Assembly (NCBI RefSeq): GCF_001187865.1
Contig: NZ_LGIT01000009.1
Location: 2,046,001-2,110,000, forward strand
Reading direction: 5' to 3'
Origin: Klebsiella sp. RIT-PI-d
GTDB taxonomy: Bacteria; Pseudomonadota; Gammaproteobacteria; Enterobacterales; Enterobacteriaceae
Length of the DNA stretch: 64,000 nucleotides
Both the position numbers and the translations under genes were made by a program. Within the stretch, counting starts at the first letter, position 1; every line of letters begins with the position of its first letter. Below the pieces are notes generated by a model. That model was not told where the DNA came from. It saw only the letters and a list, made by a program, of their open reading frames with translations, and searched no databases. This document shows, piece after piece, positions 9,421-19,834 of this stretch.

Positions 9421-9435
9421 ATTTTTACTAAAAAT
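9421..9435 (+). promoter_or_regulatory. Candidate repressor operator 2
   Basis: ATTTTTACTAAAAAT is the reverse complement of operator 1. The centres (9339 and 9428) are 89 bp apart, about 8.5 helical turns, a distance at which LacI-type tetramers can loop DNA. It lies 66 bp before the symporter start. Confidence 0.55.
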
Positions 9436-9500
9436 TGTCAGAGATAAGTCGTAATGACGTTTTTAACCTTCAAGGTTTGTTAACGCATAAAGGATTGGTT

Positions 9501-10904
9501 ATGACTACTGCTCACGATCTGGACACTGAAATGCAGATAGTTGATGCGAATGAAACGCTCTCTACCCGCGAAAAAATAGGCTATGGATTAGGGGATGCCG
9601 GAGGGCACTGCATCTCAGATTTAATCAGCGGCTTCCTGCTGTTTTTTTATACCGATATTTTCGGCCTCAGCCCGGCGATTGTTGGGGCGATGTTTTTGAT
9701 TCTGCGTATTTTTGACGCTATATCCGATCCGGTTATGGGAGTTATCGCCGACCGTACTCGCAGCCGCTGGGGACGTTTTCGCCCGTGGCAGCTGTGGATC
9801 GCCGTACCGCTTGGCATCATCGGTATTCTGACCTTTACCGTGCCAGACCTCAGCCCTAATCTGAAAATTGCCTGGGCCTTTGGCACCTATTTTCTACTTT
9901 CGGTCGGCTATACGGCGATCAACGTTCCTTACTGCGCGCTGATCAATGCCATGACCAGCCGCCACGACCAGGTCATGTCCTGCCAGTCATGGCGCTTTGT
10001 ACTCAGCGGTCTTGCCGGTTTTCTGGTCTCCGTCGGGCTGCCGTGGATGGTGACATTTTTTGGCAAAGGTAATGCCGCAACCGGCTATCAGTATGGCGTA
10101 ACGATTATTTGTACCGTTGGCGTGGTGATGTTTCTGCTGTGCTTTTTTTGGGTTAAGGAGCGGGTCCCGCTTTCACTGGCGGGAAATTTCACCCTGCGCC
10201 AGCATCTGCACGGCCTGCGTAAAAATGATCAGTTGCTGATGATGCTGATCATGTCCTTTTTGCTGGTCAATATTCTGTGTATTCGCGGCGGCGGCTACAT
10301 GTATTTTATTTCTTACGCCCTCGAAGGCAGTAGCGGTTTTATGTCGCTGTTTTTTGCCATCGTCACCTTTGCGGCGATCCTCGGGGCGGTGATTATCAAC
10401 CCCCTGTCGCGCCGTATTGATATGGTTAAGCTTTATTTTATGACCAATATCGTGCTGGTGATTTTTGGCGTTTTAATGTGGTTTCTGCCAACCGGCCAAC
10501 AATATCAAACGCTATGGCTGGTCACTATTTTCATTAACAACGTCGTACTCGGATTTACCCTGCCCCTGCACTTTTCGATCATGGCATTTGCCGATGATTA
10601 CGGCGAATGGAAAAACGGCGTTCGCTCTTCGGGTATGAATTTCGCGTTTAATCTCTTTTTCATCAAATTATCCTGGGCCTCTTCCGGGGGAATTATCAGC
10701 CTGATCCTGATTTTCATTGCCTATCAGCCGGGCCTTGAAAATCAAACTGTGGCTTCGGTTCAGGGTATTACGCTGCTGCAAACGATTGTTCCGGCACTCT
10801 TCCATCTGGTGCTGGCGCTCTGCCTGCTTAAGTGCCGTCTGAACGGTCCTATGATGCAACGTATTTCGCACGATCTTCACCAAAGACATTCGCATATTTG
10901 CTGA
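9501..10904 (+). CDS. GPH-family sugar:cation symporter
   Basis: The 467-residue membrane protein belongs to the glycoside-pentoside-hexuronide symporters (MelB/YicJ type). It has about twelve membrane helices and the family motif around [28 protein letters not shown]. Because it is followed 7 bp later by a GH127 glycosidase, its cargo is probably an arabinofuranosyl-containing oligosaccharide or glycoside; this is inference. The ATG at 9501 has an AAGGA ribosome binding site; the longer in-frame start at 9435 is less likely. Confidence 0.85.
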   Translation: MTTAHDLDTEMQIVDANETLSTREKIGYGLGDAGGHCISDLISGFLLFFYTDIFGLSPAIVGAMFLILRIFDAISDPVMGVIADRTRSRWGRFRPWQLWIAVPLGIIGILTFTVPDLSPNLKIAWAFGTYFLLSVGYTAINVPYCALINAMTSRHDQVMSCQSWRFVLSGLAGFLVSVGLPWMVTFFGKGNAATGYQYGVTIICTVGVVMFLLCFFWVKERVPLSLAGNFTLRQHLHGLRKNDQLLMMLIMSFLLVNILCIRGGGYMYFISYALEGSSGFMSLFFAIVTFAAILGAVIINPLSRRIDMVKLYFMTNIVLVIFGVLMWFLPTGQQYQTLWLVTIFINNVVLGFTLPLHFSIMAFADDYGEWKNGVRSSGMNFAFNLFFIKLSWASSGGIISLILIFIAYQPGLENQTVASVQGITLLQTIVPALFHLVLALCLLKCRLNGPMMQRISHDLHQRHSHIC

Positions 10905-10911
10905 GGTAAAC

Positions 10912-12882
10912 ATGATACAGCCAGATGTAATCGAAACGGATTTGAACCGCGTCACCATTACCGATCCTTTCCTGGGGGAATATCAGCGTCTTATTCGTGA
11001 CGTGGTGATCCCCTATCAGTGGCAGGCATTGAACGACACTATTGCCGGGGCTGAACCCAGTCATGCCCTGGCTAACTACCGCATTGCCGCGGGCGTAGAA
11101 CAGGGTGAATTCTACGGAATGGTTTTTCAGGATAGCGATGTAACTAAATGGCTCGAAGCGGTTGCCTGGTCACTCTGTCAGAAACCCGATGCGGCGCTTG
11201 AGAAAACGGCTGATGAGGTCATCGAATTACTGGCACAGGCGCAGTGTGACGATGGTTACCTGAATACCTGGTATAGCGTTAAAGAGCCGGGCCTGCGCTG
11301 GACAAACGTTACCGAATGCCATGAACTGTACTGCGCCGGGCATCTTTTCGAAGCTGCCGTCGCCTTTTTTAACGCCACAGGTAAGCGCCGGCTGCTGGAA
11401 ATCGCCTGCCGGTTTGCCGATCATATTGCTACTGTTTTTGGTCCCGATGAGGGGCAGCTTCGGGGGTATCCGGGACACCCGGAGGTGGAGCTGGCGTTAA
11501 TGCGTCTGTATGAAGTCACCGGGCAGCCGCGTTATCAGGCGCTGGCACAATTTTTTCTCGACGAACGCGGCCAACAACCCTGGTACTATGATATTGAATT
11601 TGAGAAGCGCGGCGGTACATCCCACTGGGGAGGCTACCTGGGTGAAGCCTGGATGGTAAAGGATAAAGCCTATACTCACGCGCACAAACCGCTGAACCAG
11701 CAGGATCGGGCGGTCGGTCATGCCGTGCGCTCTGTCTATCTGATGACCGGGCTGGCCCATCTCGCCCGATTGTCTGGTGATGAGGAAAAGCGTCAGACCT
11801 GCCTGCGCATCTGGAATAATATCGTCCAGCGTCGGATGTATATTACCGGCGGTATCGGTTCTCAGGCTATTGGTGAGGCCTTTACCAGCGACTATGATTT
11901 GCCGAATGATACCGCCTACGCGGAAAGTTGCGCCTCCATTGGCCTGATGATGTTTGCCCGGCGCATGCTGGAAATGGAAGGCGATGCCTGCTACGCCGAT
12001 GTCATGGAGCGGGCGTTTTATAATACGGTGCTGGGCGGGATGGCGCTGGACGGTAAACACTTTTTCTACGTCAATCCGCTGGAAACGGTCCCCAAAAGCA
12101 TTGCGCACAATCATATTTACGATCATGTGAAACCGGTTCGTCAGCGCTGGTTTGGCTGTGCCTGCTGTCCGCCGAATATTGCGCGTACGCTGGTTGCTAT
12201 CGGTCATTATGTCTTTACCCCCCGTGCGGATGCGCTGTTTATTAATTTCTATGCCGGCAGCAAGGCGCAATTTGACGTTAATAATCAAACGCTGGCGCTG
12301 GAAATCAGCGGCAATTATCCGTGGGATGACCATATCACGTTGACCTTTAGCCACGATCGCCCCGTACAGCACACGCTGGCGCTGCGCCTGCCGGAATGGT
12401 GCGACGATCCGCAGATCCAGCTTAATGGTAACGCAGCGGCAGGTGAGCGGATCAAAGGCTACTGGCACATGCATCGCCAGTGGCAGCAGGGAGACGTCAT
12501 TACACTGCATCTGCCAATGAAAGCCAGACGCGTTTATGGCAACCCACAGCTCCGCCATACGGCGGGGAAAGTGGCGGTGCAGCGCGGACCGCTAATTTAT
12601 TGTCTGGAAGAAGCCGATAATGGGGCCTGTCTGCATAATCTGGCGTTACCGCCACAAAGCGCATTCAGGGAGCTTAACGGCGTGGGCATTTTGCGGGGGA
12701 AAGTTATCCTGCAGGCAGAAGGCGCACGCGTGATGACCCCGACAGAGGATTGTCCGCTTTACAGTTTTGATAACCCGCCGGCTGCCACGGAGCAACAGAC
12801 GCTAACGTTTATTCCGTGGTTTAGCTGGGCGAACCGGGGCGAAGGGGAAATGCGGATTTGGGTAGACGAAGCCCGATCCTGA
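10912..12882 (+). CDS. GH127 beta-L-arabinofuranosidase (DUF1680 family)
   Basis: This 656-residue protein belongs to glycoside hydrolase family 127, whose founding member HypBA1 from Bifidobacterium removes terminal beta-L-arabinofuranose using a zinc-bound cysteine nucleophile. The zinc/catalytic residues are all present: E338 and C340 in AYAESCASIG, and C418-C419 in GCACCPPN. There is no signal peptide, so the enzyme is cytoplasmic and acts on imported substrate, consistent with the symporter 7 bp upstream. The gene ends at a strong hairpin shared with purF. Confidence 0.88.
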   Translation: MIQPDVIETDLNRVTITDPFLGEYQRLIRDVVIPYQWQALNDTIAGAEPSHALANYRIAAGVEQGEFYGMVFQDSDVTKWLEAVAWSLCQKPDAALEKTADEVIELLAQAQCDDGYLNTWYSVKEPGLRWTNVTECHELYCAGHLFEAAVAFFNATGKRRLLEIACRFADHIATVFGPDEGQLRGYPGHPEVELALMRLYEVTGQPRYQALAQFFLDERGQQPWYYDIEFEKRGGTSHWGGYLGEAWMVKDKAYTHAHKPLNQQDRAVGHAVRSVYLMTGLAHLARLSGDEEKRQTCLRIWNNIVQRRMYITGGIGSQAIGEAFTSDYDLPNDTAYAESCASIGLMMFARRMLEMEGDACYADVMERAFYNTVLGGMALDGKHFFYVNPLETVPKSIAHNHIYDHVKPVRQRWFGCACCPPNIARTLVAIGHYVFTPRADALFINFYAGSKAQFDVNNQTLALEISGNYPWDDHITLTFSHDRPVQHTLALRLPEWCDDPQIQLNGNAAAGERIKGYWHMHRQWQQGDVITLHLPMKARRVYGNPQLRHTAGKVAVQRGPLIYCLEEADNGACLHNLALPPQSAFRELNGVGILRGKVILQAEGARVMTPTEDCPLYSFDNPPAATEQQTLTFIPWFSWANRGEGEMRIWVDEARS

Positions 12883-12888
12883 AAACAA

Positions 12889-12911
12889 AACGCCGGGCAT
12901 TGCCCGGCGTT
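12889..12911. terminator. Bidirectional hairpin between the GH127 gene and purF
   Basis: AACGCCGGGC at 12889-12898 pairs with GCCCGGCGTT at 12902-12911 around ATT. AAAA precedes it at 12882-12885 and TT follows, so it can act on both convergent genes. Confidence 0.75.
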
Positions 12912-12929
12912 TAACCTCTGATGTGAGAG

Positions 12930-14447
12930 TTACCCCTCGTTATGCATCTCAAGACTTTCCAGCTCGTTCTGTAACTGTATTACTTTGGTGTCATCGTTAC
13001 GCAGCGAGTCCAGATAATCGAGATATTGCTGGTTAACGTCTTTGGTCACATAAATCCCGTTAAATACCGAGCATTCAAACTGCTGGATTTCCGGGTTTTC
13101 TGCGCGTACGGCGTCAATCAGATCGTCCAGATCCTGGAAAATCAGCCCGTCTGCGCCGATGATTTGCCGAATTTCGTCAACTTCGCGTCCGTGAGCAATC
13201 AGTTCGGTGGCGCTCGGCATATCAATGCCGTAAACGTTAGGGAAGCGGATTTCCGGTGCGGCAGAAGCGAGATACACTTTCTTAGCACCGGCTTCACGCG
13301 CCATTTCGATGATCTGCTCAGAAGTCGTTCCGCGCACGATGGAGTCATCTACCAGCAGGACGTTCTTATCGCGAAACTCAGCCCGGTTGGCGTTCAGCTT
13401 GCGGCGCACTGATTTACGGCGCAGTTGCTGTCCCGGCATAATAAAGGTCCGGCCAACGTAGCGATTTTTGACAAATCCCTGACGATAAGGCTTATCCAGA
13501 ATACGGGCGATCTCCAGCGCGATGTCGCAGGACGTTTCCGGGATGGGGATCACCACGTCGATATCCAGATCTTCCCACTCGCGCGCGATTTTCTCGCCGA
13601 GCTTCGTGCCCATATTTACGCGGGCGCTGTAGACCGAAATTTTGTCGATAAAAGAGTCCGGGCGGGCAAAATAAACGTATTCAAACAGGCACGGATTGCT
13701 GACCGGATGGTCGGCGCACTGGCGGGTAAAAAGCTGGCCTTTTTCAGTGATATAGACCGCTTCGCCGGGCGCAACATCCCGCAGAAACTCAAAGCCCAGG
13801 GTGTCCAGCGCCACGCTTTCGGAGGCAACCATATACTCAATACGGCCGTCGCCGATTTCGCGCTTGCCCAGCACCAGCGGGCGGATACCGTTAGGATCGC
13901 GGAAGGCAACCATACCGTGACCGATAATCATCGCCACGCACGCATAGGCTCCACGAATGAGCCGGTTAGTTGCGGCAATGGCGGCAAATATGTTGTCTGC
14001 TTCCAGCGGATAGTGGCGGAAATTATCCAGCTCGCTGGCAAACACGTTAAGCAGAACTTCAGAATCAGAGGTGGTGTTGATGTGACGGCGCTTCTCTTCG
14101 AACAGCTTCTTGCGCAGTTCGTGCGCATTCGTCAGGTTGCCGTTGTGCGCAAGCGTAATACCGTACGGAGAGTTAACGTAGAAAGGCTGCGCTTCAGAAG
14201 CACTGGAGCTGCCAGCAGTAGGATAACGGACATGGCCGATCCCCATATTACCCTGCATGCGCTGCATGTGACGTGCTTCAAACACGTCGCTGACCAGACC
14301 ATTCGCTTTACGTAAACGAAAGCCGTTATTCGCATCAATGGTAATGATGCCTGCGGCATCCTGCCCGCGGTGCTGAAGCACCGTTAATGCGTCATAAATA
14401 GACTGGTTGACCGGCATGACACCGGCGATACCGACAATACCGCACAT
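12930..14447 (-). CDS. purF: PurF, amidophosphoribosyltransferase
   Basis: PurF catalyses the first committed step of purine synthesis, turning PRPP and glutamine into phosphoribosylamine. The 505-residue protein starts MCGIVGIAG, with Cys2 as the glutaminase nucleophile after methionine removal. The PRPP-binding motif [14 protein letters not shown] lies near residue 365. It follows cvpA by 33 bp, and both are under the PurR operator at 15024-15039. Confidence 0.97.
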   Translation of the reverse strand: MCGIVGIAGVMPVNQSIYDALTVLQHRGQDAAGIITIDANNGFRLRKANGLVSDVFEARHMQRMQGNMGIGHVRYPTAGSSSASEAQPFYVNSPYGITLAHNGNLTNAHELRKKLFEEKRRHINTTSDSEVLLNVFASELDNFRHYPLEADNIFAAIAATNRLIRGAYACVAMIIGHGMVAFRDPNGIRPLVLGKREIGDGRIEYMVASESVALDTLGFEFLRDVAPGEAVYITEKGQLFTRQCADHPVSNPCLFEYVYFARPDSFIDKISVYSARVNMGTKLGEKIAREWEDLDIDVVIPIPETSCDIALEIARILDKPYRQGFVKNRYVGRTFIMPGQQLRRKSVRRKLNANRAEFRDKNVLLVDDSIVRGTTSEQIIEMAREAGAKKVYLASAAPEIRFPNVYGIDMPSATELIAHGREVDEIRQIIGADGLIFQDLDDLIDAVRAENPEIQQFECSVFNGIYVTKDVNQQYLDYLDSLRNDDTKVIQLQNELESLEMHNEG

Positions 14448-14480
14448 ACGTCTTTTCCTCGTTAAGCCACATCGCAGAGC

Positions 14481-14969
14481 TTATGCCCTGGGCAAGAAAC
14501 TTGACGAACTTTGCAGATAATCAAAAAACCATCTGATGATGAAACTGAATTGCGGAATGAGCTGCGATTTTTGCCAGTCTTCGCTTTTCGGCATGCCGGT
14601 AAAGGTATCAAGAAAGAACAGAATGGCAGCGACGATCAGCACCCCACGCAGAGCACCGAAGCAGATCCCCAACACCCTGTCTGTACCCGACAGGCCGGTT
14701 TTCTCCACCAGCTGACCTATCACGAAGTTGACGATAGCGCCGACGATAAGTGTCGCGATAAACAGTATCGCGATGGCAATCCCATTTCGAACCAGTTCGT
14801 CTTCAAAGCCCGTAAACCAGACTGACAGGTAAGTGTAGTAATGACTGGCAACAAAGAAAGCACATCCCCATGTTACCAGCGATAACGCTTCACGAACAAA
14901 ACCACGGATCAGGCTCACCAGACAGGAAAAGCCAACTACCGCAATAATAGCGTAATCAATCCAGACCAT
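14481..14969 (-). CDS. cvpA: CvpA, colicin V production protein
   Basis: This 162-residue inner-membrane protein has four hydrophobic helices and starts MVWIDYAIIAVVGFS, as in E. coli. CvpA is needed for colicin V export and contributes to envelope tolerance of bile salts. It is the first gene of the cvpA-purF operon. Confidence 0.95.
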   Translation of the reverse strand: MVWIDYAIIAVVGFSCLVSLIRGFVREALSLVTWGCAFFVASHYYTYLSVWFTGFEDELVRNGIAIAILFIATLIVGAIVNFVIGQLVEKTGLSGTDRVLGICFGALRGVLIVAAILFFLDTFTGMPKSEDWQKSQLIPQFSFIIRWFFDYLQSSSSFLPRA

Positions 14970-15023
14970 ATATGTCCCACGATTTACGCCCTGTCATCCA
15001 GTTGGGGCGCATTCTAACAGAAA

Positions 15024-15039
15024 AAGAAAACGTTTGCGT
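15024..15039 (-). promoter_or_regulatory. PurR operator of cvpA-purF
   Basis: On the minus strand the 16-mer is ACGCAAACGTTTTCTT, differing from the ideal palindrome ACGCAAACGTTTGCGT only in its right arm. It lies 55 bp before the cvpA ATG, where PurR represses this operon in E. coli. Confidence 0.88.
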
Positions 15040-15063
15040 AGGGATTTCCTTTCCCTGCTCAAA

Positions 15064-15096
15064 TAAAAATGGCGCTGAAAAAAGATTCAACGCCAT
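15064..15096 (-). terminator. Intrinsic terminator downstream of dedD
   Basis: On the minus strand ATGGCGTTGAA (15096-15086) pairs with TTCAGCGCCAT (15079-15069) with one mismatch and is followed by TTTTTATTT. It ends the folC-dedD transcript before the cvpA promoter. Confidence 0.72.
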
Positions 15097-15220
15097 CACC
15101 CGATTGGGGTTGTGAAAGTGTATTCACACCGCCATTTTATCCATTTCTGCGTGCGTTCCGGTGCCAGAATGTGCTCATTTCGTGAGGGAAATGAGGGCAT
15201 TGCACCAGGACGTTCCACCC

Positions 15221-15235
15221 TCACCCTGAGGGTGA
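15221..15235. repeat. Short palindrome downstream of dedD
   Basis: TCACCCT, one base and AGGGTGA make a perfect 15-bp palindrome 13 bp after the dedD stop. It resembles the larger one at 3084-3106. Confidence 0.45.
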
Positions 15236-15247
15236 AAAGACGCAAAT

Positions 15248-15943
15248 CTAGTTCACACTATAATTCATCACCACACCGTTCAGCCCCGATAGCTGATTCA
15301 GTTCGCCCAGCGAACTTTTAAGCTTGTCTTTCGATGCGTCCGGCCCGACCAGAATGCGGGTAATTTTACCCTGTACTGGCGTCGAAGGCGATGTATAAAC
15401 CCTGTAGCCTGCACCGCGAAGCTTACCGACAATTTCGTTAACTTTATCGGCATTTTTTAATGCGCCAAGCTGAACGACCCAGGCTTTTCCGGTCGGCGCA
15501 GGTTTCTGCTCTGCCACCGGCTTCGCTGCCGCAGGCGGGGTTTCGCTGGCCGCGGCTAATTGCTCGCTGGCCTTATCACGCTGCGGTTTTGGCTGCGGCT
15601 TTTCGGCTGTTTTCGGCTTTGGTCGATCGGGCTGCACCGGGATCTGATCGATATCTGCGCCGCTATTCGCCGCCAGACGCGACGGGTCCAGCGTGGGCGC
15701 TGCAGCATCCCCCGCCCTTATCTCTTCAGCTGCCCCTTCAGGCGGCTGCGCCGGTAACGCCTGCGTGGCCGCCGGCAGCATATCGGGTTCATCACGATCG
15801 CCTGCTTTAGGGACCAGCGGGATTGCGGCAAACTCATCCTGATAATGTTTTTTCTGCCCGTCAAGCAGGCCAGGGAGAACGATCACGCCCAGCGCGACCA
15901 ACACAATCGTGCCGACTAAACGGTTCTGAAACTTACTTGCCAC
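15248..15943 (-). CDS. dedD: DedD, SPOR-domain cell division protein
   Basis: The 231-residue protein has one N-terminal membrane helix (about 9-25, LVGTIVLVALGVIVLPGLL), a long Pro/Ala/Lys/Gln-rich periplasmic linker (about 40-150) and a C-terminal SPOR domain (about 152-231) that binds denuded peptidoglycan at the septum. E. coli DedD helps septal wall synthesis. Its start overlaps the folC stop by 11 bp. Confidence 0.94.
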   Translation of the reverse strand: MASKFQNRLVGTIVLVALGVIVLPGLLDGQKKHYQDEFAAIPLVPKAGDRDEPDMLPAATQALPAQPPEGAAEEIRAGDAAAPTLDPSRLAANSGADIDQIPVQPDRPKPKTAEKPQPKPQRDKASEQLAAASETPPAAAKPVAEQKPAPTGKAWVVQLGALKNADKVNEIVGKLRGAGYRVYTSPSTPVQGKITRILVGPDASKDKLKSSLGELNQLSGLNGVVMNYSVN

Positions 15944-17201
15944 CGGAACTCCCCACCTCTAATTCTTCCATTACGTGCGCTACCGTGTGGAATGAGCCAC
16001 ACACCAGCACGGTGTCTTCTGGCCGTGCATTCGCCAGTGCTGCCTGCCATGCCTTACCGACGCTGGAATAGCGTTTGCTGTCGGCTAAATACTGCTGTAA
16101 TTGCTCAGCCGTGGCACCGCGCGGCCCTTCCAGCGGTGCGCAATACCAGTCGTCCACAACCTCAGCAAGACAGGCCAGCGTTCCGGCAATGTCTTTATCA
16201 TGCAGCATACCAACGACCGCCAGCACGCGCCCTGTTTTTGGCAGCATTTTGAGACGCCCGGCTAAATATGCCGCCGCGTGCGGGTTATGCGCCACGTCCA
16301 GGATCACCCGCGGTGATTCACCGATCGTCTGAAAACGTCCCGGCAGAATGGCGCTGGCAATACCCTCACGGATCGCCCGCTCGCTAACGTCAAGCTGGCT
16401 GGCACGCAGCGCCGCCAGCGCAGTGGCCGCATTGGGCTGCGGCACCTGAGGCAGCGGAAGCGCGTCGAGTTCACCCTGGGCATCGGTAAAATGCCAGCCG
16501 TCGGCGCTGACCTCATAATGCCAGTCAACGCCGCGGCGCATTAACGTCGCGCCTTTCTCTCCTGCTACCGCAGCAATAGCGTGCGGCATATCCGGCTCGC
16601 CAACGATCGCAGGCTTGCCCGGGCGGAAAATCCCGGCTTTTTCACGTCCGATACTTTCACGATCAGGCCCCAGCCAGTCAGTATGATCGAGTGCAATGCT
16701 GGTGACTACCGAGACGTCGGCATCGACCAGATTAGTTGCATCAAGACGCCCGCCCAGACCGACTTCGAGAATAACTACATCAAGCTGCGCCTGTTTGAAC
16801 AGCCACAGCGCCGACAGGGTGCCGTATTCAAAATAGGTCAGCGAGATTTCCCGCCGCGCGGCTTCTATCGCCGCGAATGATGCTGTATGTGCCGCTTCCG
16901 ACAATTCAGCTCCCTGTACCCGCACCCGTTCGGTGTAGCGTACCAGATGCGGTGAACTATAGACGCCGGTTTTGTATCCCGCCGCCATCAGAATAGCTTC
17001 CAGCGTGCGGCAGGTAGTGCCTTTACCGTTGGTGCCTGCAACGGTAAAGACGAACGGCGCAGGACGCTGCACATTCAGACGCGCAGCCACCTCAGCGATA
17101 CGCGCCAGCCCTAAATCAATAGTCTTCGCGTGCAGATTTTCCAGATAAGAAAGCCACGCCGCCAGAGGCGACGTGGCGTCAGGGATAAGATCGTTTTCCA
17201 T
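15933..17201 (-). CDS. folC: FolC, dihydrofolate synthase / folylpolyglutamate synthase
   Basis: FolC adds glutamate to dihydropteroate and then extends the polyglutamate tail of folates. The P-loop GTNGKGTT is at 56-63, and the Mur-ligase-type VGLGGRLDATN motif follows. The frame stays open to 17321, but the ATG at 17201 gives 422 residues, the E. coli length, and aligns SPLAAWLSYLENLH. It lies 70 bp after accD. Confidence 0.95.
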   Translation of the reverse strand: MENDLIPDATSPLAAWLSYLENLHAKTIDLGLARIAEVAARLNVQRPAPFVFTVAGTNGKGTTCRTLEAILMAAGYKTGVYSSPHLVRYTERVRVQGAELSEAAHTASFAAIEAARREISLTYFEYGTLSALWLFKQAQLDVVILEVGLGGRLDATNLVDADVSVVTSIALDHTDWLGPDRESIGREKAGIFRPGKPAIVGEPDMPHAIAAVAGEKGATLMRRGVDWHYEVSADGWHFTDAQGELDALPLPQVPQPNAATALAALRASQLDVSERAIREGIASAILPGRFQTIGESPRVILDVAHNPHAAAYLAGRLKMLPKTGRVLAVVGMLHDKDIAGTLACLAEVVDDWYCAPLEGPRGATAEQLQQYLADSKRYSSVGKAWQAALANARPEDTVLVCGSFHTVAHVMEELEVGSSGGK

Positions 17202-17271
17202 GATGTCCGCAACGTTTAACGGTAAGAGAAAGCAAAAGGGCAGCGCCGACTGGCCCTGCCCTTGTGCATTA

Positions 17272-18186
17272 TCAGGCCTCGATTTCCTGATCCGGTACCG
17301 GCGGTACCACCACGTCTTCACGCGGTAAGTCCGGGTCGGGGGACGGAAGATTCATCAGCTTCGCCAGAATACTGGCCAGCTTCAGACGCATCTCCGGACG
17401 GCGGACGATCATATCAATCGCGCCTTTTTCAATCAGGAACTCACTGCGCTGGAAGCCCGGCGGCAGTTTCTCGCGTACGGTCTGCTCAATAACGCGAGGT
17501 CCGGCAAACCCGATCAGGGCTTTCGGCTCGGCAATATTGAGATCGCCCAGCATGGCGAAACTTGCTGAAACGCCGCCCATTGTTGGGTCAGTCAGCACAG
17601 AAATATACGGCAGACCGCGTTCCTGCATTTTCGCCAGCGCCGCAGAGGTTTTCGCCATCTGCATCAGCGACATCAATGCTTCCTGCATACGCGCGCCACC
17701 CGACGCGGAGAAGCAGATCAGCGGGCAGTTATCTTCCAGCGCCTGTTCGACCGCACGCACAAAGCGCGCACCGACGACGGAGCCCATTGAGCCACCCATA
17801 AAGGCGAACTCAAATGCTACCGCCACGACCGGCATGTCATACAGCGTGCCTTTCATAACAACCAGCGCGTCTTTTTCATCCGTCTCTTTTTGCGCGGTCG
17901 CCAGACGATCTTTGTACTTTTTGGAATCTTTGAACTTCAGTATATCTTTCGGCTCAAGCTCACTTCCCAGCTCGACCAGCGACCCTTCGTCCAGCAGGCT
18001 ATGCAGGCGATTACGCGCTGACATACGCATGTGGTGGTCACACTTAGGACATACTTCAAGATTGCGCTCCAGCTCGGCACGATAGAGTACCTGACCACAG
18101 CTGTCGCACTTCGTCCACACCCCTTCAGGGATACTGGCCTTGCGGGTGGGCGTGATGTTACTTTTAATTCGTTCAATCCAGCTCAT
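17272..18186 (-). CDS. accD: AccD, acetyl-CoA carboxylase carboxyltransferase beta subunit
   Basis: With AccA this subunit moves the carboxyl group from biotin to acetyl-CoA, the first step in fatty acid synthesis. The 304-residue protein has an N-terminal zinc ribbon (C27, C30, C46, C49) and the crotonase-like carboxyltransferase core with [11 protein letters not shown] and [10 protein letters not shown]. coli AccD can bind its own mRNA through the zinc ribbon. Confidence 0.96.
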   Translation of the reverse strand: MSWIERIKSNITPTRKASIPEGVWTKCDSCGQVLYRAELERNLEVCPKCDHHMRMSARNRLHSLLDEGSLVELGSELEPKDILKFKDSKKYKDRLATAQKETDEKDALVVMKGTLYDMPVVAVAFEFAFMGGSMGSVVGARFVRAVEQALEDNCPLICFSASGGARMQEALMSLMQMAKTSAALAKMQERGLPYISVLTDPTMGGVSASFAMLGDLNIAEPKALIGFAGPRVIEQTVREKLPPGFQRSEFLIEKGAIDMIVRRPEMRLKLASILAKLMNLPSPDPDLPREDVVVPPVPDQEIEA

Positions 18187-18331
18187 TGATAACCTTTCTG
18201 CCTGAACCTGGCCGATGCCAGTTTTGTCAGCCGGGGTGTCATTTCAACCCCGTCTGACCATGAATGTTGCACATTAAAACATAACGGTTCGCAAGTTGGG
18301 ACAAAAAAGTGGTCGAACCGCCGTTACTCTC

Positions 18332-18991
18332 TTACTTCACCTGCTTTGCTGCCGCGCGCTTATGGCGAATAATTTCAACAACGCCTGGCAGGACCGAAAG
18401 CACAATAATCGCTACAATCAGTAACTTAAGGTTTTCCTGCACCACGGGAAGATCGCCAAACAAGTATCCGGCGTAGGTGAAAAGAAGAACCCACAGCAGC
18501 GCACCGGCTACGTTATATGCCGCAAAATGACGATACGACATATGGCCCATTCCTGCCACAAACGGCGCAAATGTTCTGACGATGGGCACAAAGCGCGCAA
18601 GAATAATCGTCTTGCCACCGTGTTTGTCATAGAACGCATGCGTTTTGTCCAGATAGCTGCGGCGAAAGATTTTCGAGTTCGGGTTACTGAACAGCTTATC
18701 GCCGAACAGTCGCCCAATCGTATAGTTCACCGCATCACCCAATATGGCGGCAATAATCATCAGTACGACCATCAGATGCACGTTCATATCATTGCCCGGC
18801 AGCGCGGAAATGGCGCCGGCGACAAACAGCAGAGAATCACCCGGCAGAAACGGCGTGACGACTAAACCGGTTTCGCAAAACAGGATCAAAAAAAGAATGG
18901 CGTAGACCCAGATGCCATATTCGGCCACCAGCTGTGCCAGATGCACATCAATATGCAGAATAAAATCAATCAGGAAGTAAATCAGATCCAT
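18332..18991 (-). CDS. dedA: DedA-family inner-membrane protein
   Basis: The 219-residue protein belongs to the DedA superfamily, thought to move lipids across the inner membrane and needed collectively for proton-motive-force balance. The family motif FLPGDSLLF is near 48-56 and the conserved glycine/arginine segment FGDKLF...[15 protein letters not shown] follows. About five hydrophobic segments are visible. It lies 28 bp after truA in the usg-truA-dedA group. Confidence 0.94.
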   Translation of the reverse strand: MDLIYFLIDFILHIDVHLAQLVAEYGIWVYAILFLILFCETGLVVTPFLPGDSLLFVAGAISALPGNDMNVHLMVVLMIIAAILGDAVNYTIGRLFGDKLFSNPNSKIFRRSYLDKTHAFYDKHGGKTIILARFVPIVRTFAPFVAGMGHMSYRHFAAYNVAGALLWVLLFTYAGYLFGDLPVVQENLKLLIVAIIVLSVLPGVVEIIRHKRAAAKQVK

Positions 18992-19019
18992 AGGATTATA
19001 TGCCTTTATACAATCGTGT

Positions 19020-19832
19020 TTAGTCCGCTAAAAACAGCGGGCCCATCGGCGTAACCGGCAGGTCGAAGTGCCCGGGGTAATCTACCGCCACCAGGTACAA
19101 TCCTTCCGCTTTCGCCGTTGCTGCCGCCAGATTCCTGTCCTTTGCAGCAAGCAGTTCTGCTATCCAGCTCTCTGGCCGATTGTTTGCGCCGACTTCCATC
19201 AAACTGCCGACGATGTTCCTTACCATATGATGCACAAAGGCATTCGCTTTGATATCCACCACCACGTAAGCGCCGACACGCTCGACGTTAATATGCATGA
19301 CGTTACGCCACGGCGTACGCGACTGACAGTGCACCGCCCGAAAAGAGGTAAAGTCATTTTCACCCAATAGCGCCTGGGCGGCACGATGCATCCGGTCAGC
19401 GTCCAGCGGCAGATAATAGTGGGTAACACCCCGGCCTAATACTGCCGGACGTAAGCGATGATTGTAGATCACATAACGATAACGGCGTGCCGTTGCGTTA
19501 AAACGGGCGTGAAAATCATCGGCGACATGTTTTACCCAACGCACGGCAATGTCACCAGGCAAATTCGCATTTACGCCCAGCGTCCACGCCGCGTCCTGGC
19601 GAACGGCGTGAGTTTCAAAATGCACCACCTGCCCGGTAGCGTGCACGCCCGCGTCAGTACGCCCGGCGCAAAAAACGTTGATCGTCTCGTTAGCGACCTG
19701 AGAGAGCGCTTTTTCCAGCTTCTCCTGAACGCTGCGCACTTCATTTTGCCGCTGCCAGCCGTAGTATTTGCTGCCGTCGTATTCAATGCCGAGCGCGATC
19801 CTCATGAGCGGTTGCTGTAACACCTCCGTCAT
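19020..19832 (-). CDS. truA: TruA, tRNA pseudouridine(38-40) synthase
   Basis: TruA makes pseudouridine at positions 38-40 of the tRNA anticodon arm. The 270-residue protein carries the catalytic aspartate D60 in [15 protein letters not shown]. It starts 2 bp after the usg stop, so the two are translationally coupled, as in E. coli. Confidence 0.95.
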   Translation of the reverse strand: MTEVLQQPLMRIALGIEYDGSKYYGWQRQNEVRSVQEKLEKALSQVANETINVFCAGRTDAGVHATGQVVHFETHAVRQDAAWTLGVNANLPGDIAVRWVKHVADDFHARFNATARRYRYVIYNHRLRPAVLGRGVTHYYLPLDADRMHRAAQALLGENDFTSFRAVHCQSRTPWRNVMHINVERVGAYVVVDIKANAFVHHMVRNIVGSLMEVGANNRPESWIAELLAAKDRNLAAATAKAEGLYLVAVDYPGHFDLPVTPMGPLFLAD

Positions 19833-19834
19833 GA

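Larger units (their letters stand above)
9089..9500. promoter_or_regulatory. Divergent control region of the LacI / symporter-glycosidase cassette
   Basis: This 412-bp gap holds no convincing gene. It contains a CRP-type site (9302-9323) and two copies of a 15-bp near-palindrome in opposite orientation (9332-9346 and 9421-9435). A possible -10 element TAAGAT lies at 9346-9351, overlapping the first palindrome. All three elements lie nearer the symporter gene than the repressor gene. Confidence 0.6.

Noticed and set aside
11497-12558. A 353-codon open frame antisense to the GH127 gene
   Set aside because: The opposite strand encodes a full-length conserved enzyme; the antisense frame has no recognisable domain.
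13425-14315. A 296-codon open frame antisense to purF
   Set aside because: It mirrors purF codons and shows no family likeness.
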